A stretch of 64,000 bases of DNA from Devosia sp. SD17-2 (GCF_029201565.1 NZ_CP104002.1:3427001-3491000); one strand, 5' to 3'; numbered from the stretch's first letter, positions 7,107-16,939 are shown. Made by a program: numbers and translations. Notes: a model not told the origin generated them from the letters alone.

Positions 7107-9239
7107 TTACGGAGTCAGCGTAGTCGGTGTTCCCGTCAGCGCATACATGCCAACAACGGCGAAACCGTCATTGTCAAAACCATTGTTTCGACCGCCTGCA
7201 AAGAAGATCTGCTCACTCGCCAAATGGCCAGCAGCCGTGTCGAACGTCCTGTCTGTCCAAAACATCGAGTAAAGATTGGAGGCCAGCGGGCCGTTGAAAG
7301 AGAGGACGTTGTCCTGCAGGCCGAAGAGTGGGCCGCTGACATAAGTTGTGTCGGACGGCCGCGGCGTAAAATCGCGATAGGTCAGCAACTGAAATTCGCT
7401 GTGGTCGGCGAGACCCGTTGCACTTTCAGGAGTGTGGGTAATTTGGTCCGGCGTACTTTGAAATGTCGCAATGCTCGTCCCGCTCAGCAGGTCGTAGCTG
7501 ACTGATATAACGTAGGAGGGGACGTGTGCTGGCTGTATAAGGGTCAGTGTGCCAGCGGCACTGTCGACAGAGAACTCGATACGGCTGCCGAGGTCTTGCA
7601 GGATAGTGCTGTTGACGACGCCATCCGTCACCCATTGCACCATGAAGTCATTATCGCCCGTGTTGCTGCCGCTTACAAAGGTCCCCCCGTCGAGCGACCC
7701 GCGAACAATGGCAAGCTCATTTGCACCAGCACCCGTGAGATAGGTTGTCTGGCTCACCGGGACGCCTGAGAAGGGGCGACCCACATCGATGATGTCTCCG
7801 ATACCCATGCCACTGATCTCGTCGATGCCTGCTGCAGATCCGCCGTCCAAGAAAAGCGGCGATCCTGCGAGGAAATCGCCTGCACTGTAGACCACGCGAT
7901 CAACATCGAGGTCCGCGCCCAGATTAATGCTATCCCCGCCTGGGCCGCCGTAGACCGTGTCCGCTCCAGCACCTGCTCGGATGGTGTCATTACCAGCACC
8001 ACCAAACAAGCTGTCCGCCCCGGCCGTGCCATCGATAAAATCGGCGCCGCCATGGCCCCAGACAAGCTGACCGGTAAGGGTCTCGTCGGCGCTAGAACCG
8101 ATACTGACAACGATGCCAGCGGGATCGCTGCCCAGAGCGCCACTAGGCGCCCGGACGACCACCGTGCCGGTCGCATTGCCGCCAGCCAATTGACCGATCA
8201 CGACATCGACAGGGTCGGTACCGTTGCCGACATGCACAAGAAAGCGGTTGCCCTCACCATCGTTGATGAGGATATCACCCGGCTTGTTGGACGTGACGTG
8301 GAGTCCGTCAACGCTGGCCGAGATGGAAACCACCGTCTCGACACCATCGACGACCACTGTGCCCGATGGATTGATGCCATCGAGAGTGCCGGCGGCCAAC
8401 GCTCTGCCCGTTGTGCTTTCGATCGTGCCAACCAAGGCATTGATGGCGGCCAGGGCCAGGTCGGCAATGCTGTCGCCCTCGGCCACCACATAGCTGAAAA
8501 CCAGGGTATCGCTGCCGTTGCCGCTGACATAGGCAGCGCGGCCGCCATTGTTCAGCACGATCTCGGTGCCGACAGCAGCCTGCACATCCGTATCGAAGAC
8601 AAGCTGCAATGTGATTGTCTCGCCGATGGCAAGCTGACCGTCATTGGGACCATAATTGACCTCGGTCAATTGGGGCGGCACCGGCTGGGGATCGGGATTG
8701 GTAGCGGGTGGCGCGAACGGATCGGCTCCACTCACCAGTGCTACCAGGAACGCATCCACGGCACCCAGTGTGGGAACGGAAGAGGGATCGGTCGTAACCT
8801 GAGCGAGAAATTTCTGCGCCAGGGCAATTGCAGCGGCACCGCTATAGGCCGCGATTTCTTCCGGCGCATCGATCGCGGTCGTGAAACGATTGGCGGCCTC
8901 GACCTTGTTTTGAAGGACTGCAAAGTCGCTGCCCCGGGCGCCATCGAAAATCGCGATGGCAAGCGAGTTGACGCCAGTGCTTCCGGACGCAAGCTGCTGG
9001 GACCAGAACGACAGCCCCTCCGGCTCCGCATCGCGAGCGAACAAACTTTGATAGATTGCATTGATGATCTGTGGCGCATCCATGCCGACAAACCGGGCCT
9101 GGTATTCGGGTGTTCCAGCCAGGTCACCAATGGCAGAAAGGTCGGCTCCGCCAGAGGTGACCGTGTTGAAGTACAGCAGGCCCTGGGGGTCGGCGGGGCG
9201 CCCGAACAGCGCCAGATAGATGCCTTGAATGCTTGCCAT
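7107..9239 (-). CDS. DUF4214 and RTX-repeat surface or secreted protein, probably frameshifted at 3' end
   Basis: 710 residues from ATG 9239 (MASIQGIYLALFGRPADPQG); an in-frame upstream extension to 9323 is AT-rich and unlike protein. The N-terminal ~150 residues are DUF4214, with the typical LALFGRPADPQGLLYF and FARDAEPEGLSFW repeats. A proline-rich linker follows, then beta-rich segments, then calcium-binding nonapeptide repeats (GGAGNDTIRAGAGADTVYGG) near residue 430. There is no Sec signal peptide, consistent with type I secretion through a C-terminal signal. No ABC exporter or membrane-fusion protein lies nearby. The stop at 7107 is probably premature (see 6556-7044). It is followed upstream by an AT-rich promoter region (9240-9310). 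Confidence 0.75.
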   Translation of the reverse strand: MASIQGIYLALFGRPADPQGLLYFNTVTSGGADLSAIGDLAGTPEYQARFVGMDAPQIINAIYQSLFARDAEPEGLSFWSQQLASGSTGVNSLAIAIFDGARGSDFAVLQNKVEAANRFTTAIDAPEEIAAYSGAAAIALAQKFLAQVTTDPSSVPTLGAVDAFLVALVSGADPFAPPATNPDPQPVPPQLTEVNYGPNDGQLAIGETITLQLVFDTDVQAAVGTEIVLNNGGRAAYVSGNGSDTLVFSYVVAEGDSIADLALAAINALVGTIESTTGRALAAGTLDGINPSGTVVVDGVETVVSISASVDGLHVTSNKPGDILINDGEGNRFLVHVGNGTDPVDVVIGQLAGGNATGTVVVRAPSGALGSDPAGIVVSIGSSADETLTGQLVWGHGGADFIDGTAGADSLFGGAGNDTIRAGAGADTVYGGPGGDSINLGADLDVDRVVYSAGDFLAGSPLFLDGGSAAGIDEISGMGIGDIIDVGRPFSGVPVSQTTYLTGAGANELAIVRGSLDGGTFVSGSNTGDNDFMVQWVTDGVVNSTILQDLGSRIEFSVDSAAGTLTLIQPAHVPSYVISVSYDLLSGTSIATFQSTPDQITHTPESATGLADHSEFQLLTYRDFTPRPSDTTYVSGPLFGLQDNVLSFNGPLASNLYSMFWTDRTFDTAAGHLASEQIFFAGGRNNGFDNDGFAVVGMYALTGTPTTLTP

Positions 9240-9497
9240 CGCCGTATCCAAAAATAGATTTTTATGAAAAATAAAATAATTAAACCGTTGATTGTATTTA
9301 ATATTCTCACGGACAGCGGTCAACAGCGTTCCGGATGGGATCGTCCAAGGCCTGCCAGTTTCAGGGGTAGGTTACGATCGCGCGCAGAGTGAATTCGCTT
9401 CAGTCCGTCCGCCCCGCCGGTTCTGTCGCCGGGCTTTGACCCTTGTGTCGAAGTCGGCCGGCGTCGTCCGTCGCTTCGTCGATGGAGGGGTATGCCA

Positions 9498-9872
9498 ATG
9501 AGCGACGAAACAGAGATTGTGAACCTGCTTGAGAATTGGGCCGAGGCCGTGCGGGACCGGGACATGGAGCGCATTCTGGCCAATCACGGCGCGGACATGC
9601 TGATGTTTGACGTGCCCGAGCCGCTGTTCAGCCGGGGGATGGCGGAATACCGGGCCACCTGGGATCTGTTTTTCCAGTATTCGCCCGGTGGGCCGAGATC
9701 GTTTGACCTCAGGGACATTGCGGTCACAGCCGATGGATCGGTGGCCTTCGCCACGGCCATAATCGGCATCTTCGACAGTTCGCTGCGCCTGACCGTCGGA
9801 CTGCGCAAGACAGCAGGGCAATGGCTGATTGTCCATGAACATCATAGCTATGCGATGAAATCGGACGGCTAG
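9498..9872 (+). CDS. SnoaL-like (NTF2-fold) protein
   Basis: A 124-residue single-domain protein of the SnoaL/DUF4440 type: an N-terminal helix (ETEIVNLLENWAEAVRDRDM), then a curved beta sheet with FATAIIGIFDSSLRLTVGLR and a closing WLIVHEHHSYAM. Family members are small enzymes or ligand-binding proteins; no substrate can be assigned. Two ATGs lie 6 bases apart at 9492 and 9498; GGAGGGG ends at 9490, giving a correct spacing only for 9498. It stands alone between the RTX gene and a secreted gamma-glutamyltransferase. Confidence 0.75.
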   Translation: MSDETEIVNLLENWAEAVRDRDMERILANHGADMLMFDVPEPLFSRGMAEYRATWDLFFQYSPGGPRSFDLRDIAVTADGSVAFATAIIGIFDSSLRLTVGLRKTAGQWLIVHEHHSYAMKSDG

Positions 9873-9959
9873 GAAAGCACGACGGCGGGCGGCAGCGGGC
9901 GCTTTTGCTTTACAGGCCCGGCCATTGGGGACAGCATTGCTGGATCAATGGAGGGAAAG

Positions 9960-11693
9960 ATGAAACTGCTCAACTCTATGATGTTTGCCCTGGCGGGGAG
10001 CGTGCTCCTGCCCGCGGCAGTGCTGGCGCAGGATGCTCCGCTTCAGCCTGAGGATACGACGGCGATTGCCGAGAAACAGACGGTGCGCGCCGAGAATTTC
10101 ATGGTCTCGTCAGCCCATCCGCTGGCCACGCAGGCTGGCTATGACGTGCTGGCCGCGGGGGGCACGGCGGCAGATGCGGCGGTGGCGGTGCAGGTGATGC
10201 TGGGTCTTGTCGAGCCACAGAGCTCGGGGCTCGGCGGGGGCGCGTTTCTGCTCTATTTCGACAAGGAAAGCGGCGAACTCACCACTTATGACGCGCGCGA
10301 AAAAGCGCCAATGGCGGCCGATGGCAGCTATTTCCTCGACGGCGCCGGGGCGCCTATGGGCTTTATGGACGCCGTGATCGGCGGCAAATCGGCCGGTGTA
10401 CCGGGCACGCCCAGATTGCTAGAAAAGCTGCATGCGGACCACGGGGAAAGCGACTGGGGCAGCCTGCTGCAGCCAGCCATCGACACCGCAGAGGCCGGGT
10501 TTGAGGTCTCCCAGCGCATGGCGGACTCGGTGGCGGGGACAGAGGGGCTCGACCAGTTCATCGCAACGGCGGAATACTTCCTTCCCGGCGGCAAGCCGAT
10601 TGCCGAGGGCACGCTGCTCAAAAACCCGGACTATGCCGAAACGCTGCGGCTCTTTGCCGAAGAGGGGGCAGCGCCGTTTTATACCGGCGAGATCGCCGCG
10701 GACATCGTTGCGGCGCTCAACACCAATATCAATCCGGGCATGCTGACCATGGAGGACATGGCGGCCTATGAGGTGGTGATGCGCGATCCCGTGTGCACCG
10801 ATTATCGCGGCTTTGATGTCTGCGGCATGGGGCCGCCCAGCTCGGGCGGGCTGACCGTGGGGCAGATCCTTGAGCTGCTTGAGCCATTTGATTTCAAGGC
10901 GATGGGCGACGGGGTGGAAGCGCGGCATCTCTTTACCCAAGCGTCGCGCCTCGCCTTCGCCGATCGCGGGCTTTATATGGCCGACCCCGATTTTGTGGAT
11001 GTGCCGCAGGGGCTGTTGGATGAAGCCTATCTCAAGGAGCGTTCCGCCCTGATCGATCCGGCAAAGGACATGGGCGCAGCCAAGGCCGGAACACCGCCGG
11101 CCGACAAGGTGGCGCTATTGGCGCCCGACATTGAGCGGCCCCGAAGCGGCACCTCGCACTTCGTGATCGTTGATGGCGAGGGCAACATGATCTCGGCCAC
11201 GACCACGATCGAGAGCGGCTTTGGCAATCGGGTGATGACCCGCGGTTTCCTGCTCAACAATGAAATGACCGATTTTTCGTTCGCGCCGGAGGCAGATGGT
11301 CTGCCGGTGGCCAATCGAGTGGAGGCAGGCAAACGGCCGCGCTCGTCCATGGCGCCGACAATTGTGCTGAAAAACGGTGAGCCGGTGCTGCTGACCGGCA
11401 GCCCGGGCGGCGCCAACATCATCGATTATACGGCGCTTTCGATCATCGCCCTGCTCGACTGGGAGATGGATCCGCAGGAGGCCATCGACCTGCCCCATGT
11501 GATCAATCTCAACGGTCCGACGCGCGTTGAGGAAGGGGACGGCGCCGAGGAGATGAGCGCCGCGCTGACCGCGCTGGGCCATGAGGTGACAATCGCCAAT
11601 CTCAATTCGGGGCTGCATGTGATCCAGATCACCGAGGATGGATTGCTGGGCGCGGCAGACAAGCGGCGAGAGGGGACGGTGCTCGGGGAGTGA
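9960..11693 (+). CDS. ggt: Gamma-glutamyltransferase, exported
   Basis: Periplasmic enzyme that hydrolyses or transfers the gamma-glutamyl group of glutathione and related peptides. From ATG 9960 (after GGAGGG at 9952-9957) the protein has 577 residues and a Sec signal ending AAVLAQ. It carries the large-subunit signature SSGLGGGAFLLYF and the autoprocessing and nucleophile site SGTSHFVIVDGEGN, where the threonine becomes the N-terminus of the small subunit; the small subunit also has GSPGGANII. All expected catalytic parts are intact. Glutathione synthesis (gshA) is encoded 1.2 kb downstream, but repeats and rsmE separate the two. Confidence 0.93.
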   Translation: MKLLNSMMFALAGSVLLPAAVLAQDAPLQPEDTTAIAEKQTVRAENFMVSSAHPLATQAGYDVLAAGGTAADAAVAVQVMLGLVEPQSSGLGGGAFLLYFDKESGELTTYDAREKAPMAADGSYFLDGAGAPMGFMDAVIGGKSAGVPGTPRLLEKLHADHGESDWGSLLQPAIDTAEAGFEVSQRMADSVAGTEGLDQFIATAEYFLPGGKPIAEGTLLKNPDYAETLRLFAEEGAAPFYTGEIAADIVAALNTNINPGMLTMEDMAAYEVVMRDPVCTDYRGFDVCGMGPPSSGGLTVGQILELLEPFDFKAMGDGVEARHLFTQASRLAFADRGLYMADPDFVDVPQGLLDEAYLKERSALIDPAKDMGAAKAGTPPADKVALLAPDIERPRSGTSHFVIVDGEGNMISATTTIESGFGNRVMTRGFLLNNEMTDFSFAPEADGLPVANRVEAGKRPRSSMAPTIVLKNGEPVLLTGSPGGANIIDYTALSIIALLDWEMDPQEAIDLPHVINLNGPTRVEEGDGAEEMSAALTALGHEVTIANLNSGLHVIQITEDGLLGAADKRREGTVLGE

Positions 11694-11696
11694 GGG

Positions 11697-11972
11697 ACCC
11701 CTCACCCACCGGGCTCGTGCGGGAGAGGTAAGGCCACCCCCGCCTGGTTTTGCTACGGCTCGGTGGGGCGATGGGTAGGCAATAATAAGAAGGCCCCCTC
11801 ACCCTAGCCCTCTCCCGTAGGGGCGAGGGGACAAGGCCGGTGCGTTTGGCCGGCCATATGGAGCGAGGGCGGAGGAGCTAAGGCCACCCCGCCTAGCTTT
11901 GCTACGGCCCGGGGGGCCGAGCGTCGCTACCTCCCCCTTCGGAAGGGAAGGTAGGGGCCGGTGGGTGGGGAT
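11697..11972 (+). repeat. Cluster of three GC-rich palindromic repeats
   Basis: The 419-base gap between ggt and rsmE is filled by three family copies: a divergent one (about 11697-11772), a clear one (11792-11850, CCCCTCACCCTAGCCCTCTC then GGGGCGAGGGG and GGCCGGTG), and a third (about 11880-11972) with an internal CTACGGCCCGGGGGGCCGAGCGTCGCTAC-like variable part. Bases 11973-12112 hold no recognisable feature apart from the rsmE upstream region. Confidence 0.75.
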
Positions 11973-12112
11973 AGTCGCGCGTTCATTGGCCGTCCAGCGT
12001 CATTGCCCGGCCTTTGCCGGCATTCCAGTTCGCGTCGTGCATGTGCAGGGAGGTGGAGATCGGGGCGAAGACGCAGTAGAGGTGGGGGACTTGCCGGAGA
12101 GTAGCGCCCCAT

Positions 12113-12862
12113 ATGCCCAGAACCCATTCGAGATTGCCGCGGCTGTTTGTTGGTCATGATCTGTCGCAGGGGGCGGTGATCGGGCTCGATAAGGAGCAGT
12201 CGCTCTATCTGGCCGCTGTGTTGCGCAAGGCGGTGGGCGATGAGGTGGTGCTGTTCAATGGGCGCGAGGGCGCCTGGCTTTGTCGGCTGACCAGCGATTC
12301 GAAGAAGTCGGTGGTGCTGGAGGCGGTTGAGCAGATCGCGCCGCAGACGCCGGTTTCCGACCTCTGGTATGGTTTTGCACCGCTGAAATCGGAGCGGCTC
12401 GACTATGTGATCCAGAAGGCGGTGGAGATGGGCGCCGGGGTGATCCAGCCAGTGATGACTCAATATACCCAGGTCAACCGGCTCAAGACCGAGCGCCTTT
12501 CCGCCAATGCCATCGAGGCGGCGGAGCAATGCGAAGTGCTGAGCGTGCCGGAAATCGGCGATGAGGTAAGCCTCGAGCGACTGCTGGGGACCTGGAAAGA
12601 GGTGCATGGCACAAGAAAACTGGTGTTTGCCGATGAGGGCGCTGCGTCGTCCTCGCCGCTCGAAACGCTGGACGGGCTGAGGGGCGAACGGATCGGGCTT
12701 CTGGTGGGGCCGGAAGGCGGATTTTCCGACGAGGAGCGGGAAAAACTCAATGGGCTCGACTTTGTCGTGCCGATCAGCCTGGGGCCGCGGATTTTGCGCG
12801 CCGACACGGCGGCAGTGGCTGCATTGGCGGTTATTCAGGCGACCATCGGCGATTGGCGATAA
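12113..12862 (+). CDS. rsmE: 16S rRNA (uracil1498-N3)-methyltransferase
   Basis: SPOUT-class methyltransferase that modifies U1498 of 16S rRNA using S-adenosylmethionine. The 249 residues show the N-terminal PUA-like region and the C-terminal knot with LLVGPEGGFSDEE and LGPRILRADTAAVAALAVIQ, both diagnostic. It begins at ATG 12113. The gene is followed 74 bases later by gshA in the same direction, an arrangement I know from other Hyphomicrobiales. Confidence 0.95.
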   Translation: MPRTHSRLPRLFVGHDLSQGAVIGLDKEQSLYLAAVLRKAVGDEVVLFNGREGAWLCRLTSDSKKSVVLEAVEQIAPQTPVSDLWYGFAPLKSERLDYVIQKAVEMGAGVIQPVMTQYTQVNRLKTERLSANAIEAAEQCEVLSVPEIGDEVSLERLLGTWKEVHGTRKLVFADEGAASSSPLETLDGLRGERIGLLVGPEGGFSDEEREKLNGLDFVVPISLGPRILRADTAAVAALAVIQATIGDWR

Positions 12863-12936
12863 AAGGCGATTGCTTTCCTTCTTGCCGTGGTTATGGTGCC
12901 GCACCATTCTAGCCCTCAGCACATAAAGAGGACCCC

Positions 12937-14307
12937 ATGGCCGGCGCCGACACAGCATCGCCTCTCATTGAATCGCGTGCCGACCTCATCGAGGCGATGG
13001 AGCGCGGCTGCAAGCCGGTCGAGCAATGGCGTGTTGGGACCGAGCACGAAAAGCACGTGTTCCACACCAATCCCGTGCGGCCGGTGACTTATGAGGGTCC
13101 GAACGGCGTCAAGGCGCTGCTCGACGGCATCGAGGCCGAGACCGGCTGGCAGCCCTTTTACGACGGGCAGAACCCGATCGGCCTGCTCAACAAGGCGCAG
13201 GCCGGCGGCATCTCGCTCGAGCCGGGAGGGCAGTTCGAGCTGTCCGGCGCGCCGATGGAAACCCTGCATGAGACGGCCGCCGAAATGGCCGAGCATATGC
13301 ACGTCGCCAAGAAAGTGGCCGAGCCGCTCGATATTCATTTCCTCGGGCTGGGCGTGACCCCGATCTGGTCGGTGAGCGAGATCCCGGCGATGCCGAAATC
13401 GCGCTATGGCATCATGACCCCCTATATGGACAAGGTCGGCACGCTGGGCACATCGATGATGTATCGCTCGGCCACGGTGCAGGCCAATCTCGATTTCTCG
13501 AGCGAAGCCGACATGGTGAAAAAGCTGCGCGTGTCGGTGGCGCTGCAGCCGGTGGCGACGGCGCTGTTTGCCAATTCGCCCTTCGTCGATGGGCGCGACA
13601 GCGGCTATCTCAGCTTCCGCAGCCATATCTGGCTCAATACCGACGCCGACCGCACCGGCATGCTGCCCTTCGCCTTCGAAGAGGGCTTCGGGTTCGAGCA
13701 ATATGCCGACCATGCACTCGATGTGCCGATGTATTTCGTCATTCGCAACGGGCAATATGTGAACGTGGCGGGCGAAAGCTTCCACGCCTTCCTCAAGGGG
13801 GAGCTACCGCAGCTTCCCGGGGAAAAGCCGACGATCAAGGATTGGGAAGACCACCTCTCGACCCTGTTCCCGGAGGTGCGCCTCAAACAATTCCTCGAAA
13901 TGCGCGGCGCCGATATGGGCGACGAAAAGCATGTGGTGGCGCTCTCGGCCTTCTGGGTGGGGCTGCTCTACGATCAGATTTCGCTCGACGCCGCCTGGGA
14001 TCTGGTCAGCGACTGGACCGACGAAGACCGCGATTATCTCCGCCGTGAAGTGCCGCGGCTGGGGCTGACGACGCCGTTCGACCGGTCGAGCCTGTTTGAT
14101 GTGGCGGCGCAGGCCGTGGGCATTGCATCGGCTGGCCTCGTGCGCCGGGCACGGCTCGATGCGCAGGGGCGCGACGAGACCATCCATCTGGCGGCGCTGG
14201 AAGAAACCATCCAGACGGGCAAATCTCCGGCGGAGCGGTGGCTGGAGAAGTTCCACGGGGAGTGGAACGGGGATCTCAGCCGGATTTTTGTTGAAGCGGA
14301 GATGTGA
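12937..14307 (+). CDS. gshA: Glutamate-cysteine ligase, plant/alphaproteobacterial type
   Basis: Catalyses ATP-dependent gamma-glutamylcysteine formation, the first step of glutathione synthesis. It is 456 residues, the usual length of the plant-type GCS2 family. Motifs include WRVGTEHEKHVF near the N-terminus, ISLEPGGQFELSGAP in the active site, MMYRSATVQANLDF and a conserved SFHAFLKGE. ATG 12937 starts shortly after AAAGAGGA. Located directly after rsmE. The glutathione synthetase gene is not in this window. Confidence 0.95.
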   Translation: MAGADTASPLIESRADLIEAMERGCKPVEQWRVGTEHEKHVFHTNPVRPVTYEGPNGVKALLDGIEAETGWQPFYDGQNPIGLLNKAQAGGISLEPGGQFELSGAPMETLHETAAEMAEHMHVAKKVAEPLDIHFLGLGVTPIWSVSEIPAMPKSRYGIMTPYMDKVGTLGTSMMYRSATVQANLDFSSEADMVKKLRVSVALQPVATALFANSPFVDGRDSGYLSFRSHIWLNTDADRTGMLPFAFEEGFGFEQYADHALDVPMYFVIRNGQYVNVAGESFHAFLKGELPQLPGEKPTIKDWEDHLSTLFPEVRLKQFLEMRGADMGDEKHVVALSAFWVGLLYDQISLDAAWDLVSDWTDEDRDYLRREVPRLGLTTPFDRSSLFDVAAQAVGIASAGLVRRARLDAQGRDETIHLAALEETIQTGKSPAERWLEKFHGEWNGDLSRIFVEAEM

Positions 14308-14417
14308 GGGGCGGTTTTGGCCCTCACTGCTATTCGTTCTTGTCACCCGGCTTGTCCGGGTGATTTCTTTTGTGGGGAATGGCGATCCCGTGCTGGCTCG
14401 GCCTTAGGGTCTGTGGC

Positions 14418-14636
14418 TCCCCTCCCCTCACCCTAACCCTCTCCCCGGAGGGGCGAGGGGATTGGGCCGGTGGGTGTGGACAGCGCGAAGTGCCAACCCA
14501 GCCAGCCATTCGAGAGCAGCTCTCATGGCCTTCTTCGCTCAAATCGCTTCACTGGAGCGATTTGCCTTCCGGCGCTGGGAAGCATCTTCTGCTTGCCCTT
14601 GGGGCTTGGGTCGTGCATCACGCCGGAAGGTTCAGC
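14418..14636 (+). repeat. Palindromic repeat plus nested ~80-bp stem-loop element
   Basis: The 341-base gap between gshA and purD holds a standard copy (14418-14478, CCCCTCACCCTAACCCTCTC with GGAGGGGCGAGGGG and GGCCGGTGGGTG). About 25 bases on comes a copy of the longer element (about 14502-14582): GCCATTCGAGAGCAGCTCTC-type hairpin, then CAAATCGCT...AGCGATTTG. The remainder (14583-14636) is related to the tail seen at the other copies but diverged. Confidence 0.75.
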
Positions 14637-14648
14637 ATGGAGGCAGAT

Positions 14649-15923
14649 ATGCGGGTTTTGGTGATTGGTTCGGGTGGACGCGAGCATGCGCTAGCCTGGA
14701 AGATCGCGCAGTCGCCTCTGCTGACAAAACTCTTCGTGGCGCCGGGCAATGGCGGGACCGAAGGGCTGGCCGAGAATGTGGCGCTCGATATTACCGACCA
14801 TGCAGCAGTGATCGATTTTGCCAAGGCGCAGAATGTCGACTTCGTCGTGGTCGGACCCGATGCGCAGGTGGTGGCCGGGCTGGGCGACGATGTGCGCGCG
14901 GCCGGGATCGACTGCTTCTGCCCGTCCAAGGCGGCGGGGCAGCTGGAGGGCTCGAAGAGCTTTACCAAGGCGCTCTGCGACGAGTTCGATATTCCCACCG
15001 CCGGCTATGCCCGTTTTGAGACCGAAGCTGCGGCGCTGGCCTATGTCTATACCCAGGGCGCGCCGATCGTGATCAAGGCCGATGGCCTCGCCGCCGGCAA
15101 GGGCGTGACCGTGGCGATGAGCGTCGAGGAGGCCGAGGAGGCCATCATCGATTGTTTCTCGGGCGCCTTCGGGGAAGCCGGGGCTGCCGTTGTGATCGAG
15201 GACTTCATGGAAGGCGAGGAGGTCAGCCTCTTTGTGCTCTGCGATGGCGAAACGCTGCTTCCGCTGACCACGGCGCAGGACCACAAGCGCGCCTTTGACG
15301 GCGACACCGGACCCAATACGGGCGGCATGGGCGCTTATTCACCTGCGCCGGTGATGACCCGCGAGCAATATGAATTCACCATGGAAAAGATCGTGGCGCC
15401 GACGGCGCGGGGGCTCGCCCAGCGTGGCACGCCCTATCAGGGTGTGTTCTATGCCGGGCTGATGCTGACCGAGGACGGGCCCAAGCTCGTGGAATACAAT
15501 GCCCGGTTTGGCGATCCGGAATGCCAGGTGATGATGATGCGGATGGAAAGCGATGTGCTGCCGCTGCTGCACGCCACAGCCACAGGCACGCTCAAGGGGC
15601 ATGACGTGGTCTGGAAGGACCAGTTTGCGCTGACCGTTATCATGGCCACCGAAGGCTATCCGGGCAGCTATGGCAAGGGCAGCGAAATCAAGGGTGTTGA
15701 TGGGCTCGATGATGCCGATCTCACCGTGTTTCACGCCGGAACGAAGCGCGATGGGCAACGTTTAATTGCCAATGGCGGGCGCGTGCTCAATGTGACGGCG
15801 CTCGGTGCCAGCGTGAAAGAGGCGCAGCATCGTGCTTATCGAGGCGTGGACGCGATTGACTGGCCGGAAGGATTTGCCCGCCGGGATATCGGCTGGCGTG
15901 AAATCGCCCGGGAACGCAACTGA
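14649..15923 (+). CDS. purD: Phosphoribosylamine-glycine ligase (GARS)
   Basis: ATP-grasp enzyme joining phosphoribosylamine and glycine in purine synthesis. 424 residues from ATG 14649, chosen because GGAGG at 14640-14644 precedes it and the protein begins with the canonical MRVLVIGSGGREHALAWK. Other family motifs are PTAGYARFE, IVIKADGLAAGKGVTVA, FDGDTGPNTGGMGAYSP and VEYNARFGDPECQVMM. The frame is open further upstream through the repeat region but that part is not protein-like. A patatin gene follows after about 140 bases. Confidence 0.97.
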   Translation: MRVLVIGSGGREHALAWKIAQSPLLTKLFVAPGNGGTEGLAENVALDITDHAAVIDFAKAQNVDFVVVGPDAQVVAGLGDDVRAAGIDCFCPSKAAGQLEGSKSFTKALCDEFDIPTAGYARFETEAAALAYVYTQGAPIVIKADGLAAGKGVTVAMSVEEAEEAIIDCFSGAFGEAGAAVVIEDFMEGEEVSLFVLCDGETLLPLTTAQDHKRAFDGDTGPNTGGMGAYSPAPVMTREQYEFTMEKIVAPTARGLAQRGTPYQGVFYAGLMLTEDGPKLVEYNARFGDPECQVMMMRMESDVLPLLHATATGTLKGHDVVWKDQFALTVIMATEGYPGSYGKGSEIKGVDGLDDADLTVFHAGTKRDGQRLIANGGRVLNVTALGASVKEAQHRAYRGVDAIDWPEGFARRDIGWREIARERN

Positions 15924-16065
15924 ACCCTTTCTCAATGCTCTGCGCCTACCCTCATTCCGGACCGTCTTTGACGGAACGCCGCCGCAACGCCCCCTGACCC
16001 CGCTTCAATTGCGGGGCATGGCTCTCGCGGAGCGGCTGCGCTCCAAGGGAATGGAGCGGAACGCA

Positions 16066-16917
16066 ATGGGCAATGGCGCGGGTCCACGGATCGGCGTGGC
16101 TTTGGGGGGCGGCTCGGCACGCGGGCTGACCCATATTCCCTATATCGAGGCGATGGACGAGCTGGGGCTCAAGCCATCGGCGATATCCGGCACCTCGATC
16201 GGAGCGCTGATCGGCGCCGGCTGGGCCGCAGGGATGAGCGGCAAAGAATTGCGCGAGCATTCCTTCGAGGTGCTGGGGACGCTCAGGACCATTGCCTCAA
16301 AGCTCTGGGCAACACAGATCCGCGGGCTGGGCGGGCTGCTCAAGAACGGCATTTCCGTACAGCTCGATGCGATGAGCGTGGTGGACGCCTTTGCGCCCGA
16401 TCACTTCCCCAAGGAATTCAAGGAACTCAAGGTGCCGCTCTATGTGGTGGCGACCGATTTCCAGTCCTGGCACCAGGTGGTGTTCAACTCCGGGCTATTG
16501 CGGCCGGCGATTGCCGGATCGGTGGCCATCCCGAGCTTTTTCAAGCCGGTTGTCTATAACAATCATTTGCTGGTGGATGGCGGGGTGGTCAATCCGCTGC
16601 CGCTCGACCAGGCCGATATCGACACCGACTTTCTCATCGGCATCGATGTGGCGGGGGATCCGTCCTCGGGGCTGACCAAGACCGATCATAAGGCGCTCGA
16701 TATCTGGTTCGGCTCGGCGCAGATCATGATGCACTCGCTGACCGCGCATATGATGGCGGCCTATCCACCGGATATTTACATCCGGCCACGGGTGGCGGCA
16801 TTCGGCGCGATGGAATTCTGGCGGGTGCGCGAGATCATCACCCATGCCGAAGCGGAGAAGGACCGGTTCAAGCGAATGCTTGAGCACAAGGTCGAGGCGT
16901 ATATTCGGGGGGAGTGA
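16066..16917 (+). CDS. Patatin-like phospholipase family protein
   Basis: Serine-aspartate dyad lipase of the RssA/YlbK type, 283 residues from ATG 16066 (GGAGCGGA lies 5 bases before). It has the oxyanion loop VALGGGSARGLTHI, the nucleophile elbow GTSIGA and the catalytic aspartate in LLVDGGVVNPLP. Upstream in-frame ATGs at 16018 and 16051 are possible starts, and the frame even overlaps the end of purD, but the conserved domain begins right after the chosen start. No signal peptide, so it is probably cytoplasmic or inner-membrane-associated. Substrate unknown. Confidence 0.85.
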   Translation: MGNGAGPRIGVALGGGSARGLTHIPYIEAMDELGLKPSAISGTSIGALIGAGWAAGMSGKELREHSFEVLGTLRTIASKLWATQIRGLGGLLKNGISVQLDAMSVVDAFAPDHFPKEFKELKVPLYVVATDFQSWHQVVFNSGLLRPAIAGSVAIPSFFKPVVYNNHLLVDGGVVNPLPLDQADIDTDFLIGIDVAGDPSSGLTKTDHKALDIWFGSAQIMMHSLTAHMMAAYPPDIYIRPRVAAFGAMEFWRVREIITHAEAEKDRFKRMLEHKVEAYIRGE

Positions 16918-16939
16918 GGGGCGGCGCGTCTGAAGGATT

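Noticed and set aside
7107..9239. RTX protein as a pore-forming toxin
   Set aside because: It has DUF4214 and generic calcium repeats but no toxin domain, acyltransferase or type I exporter nearby.
8052..9257. 401-codon open frame antisense to the RTX gene
   Set aside because: No recognisable domain and no ribosome site; the RTX frame has clear family repeats.
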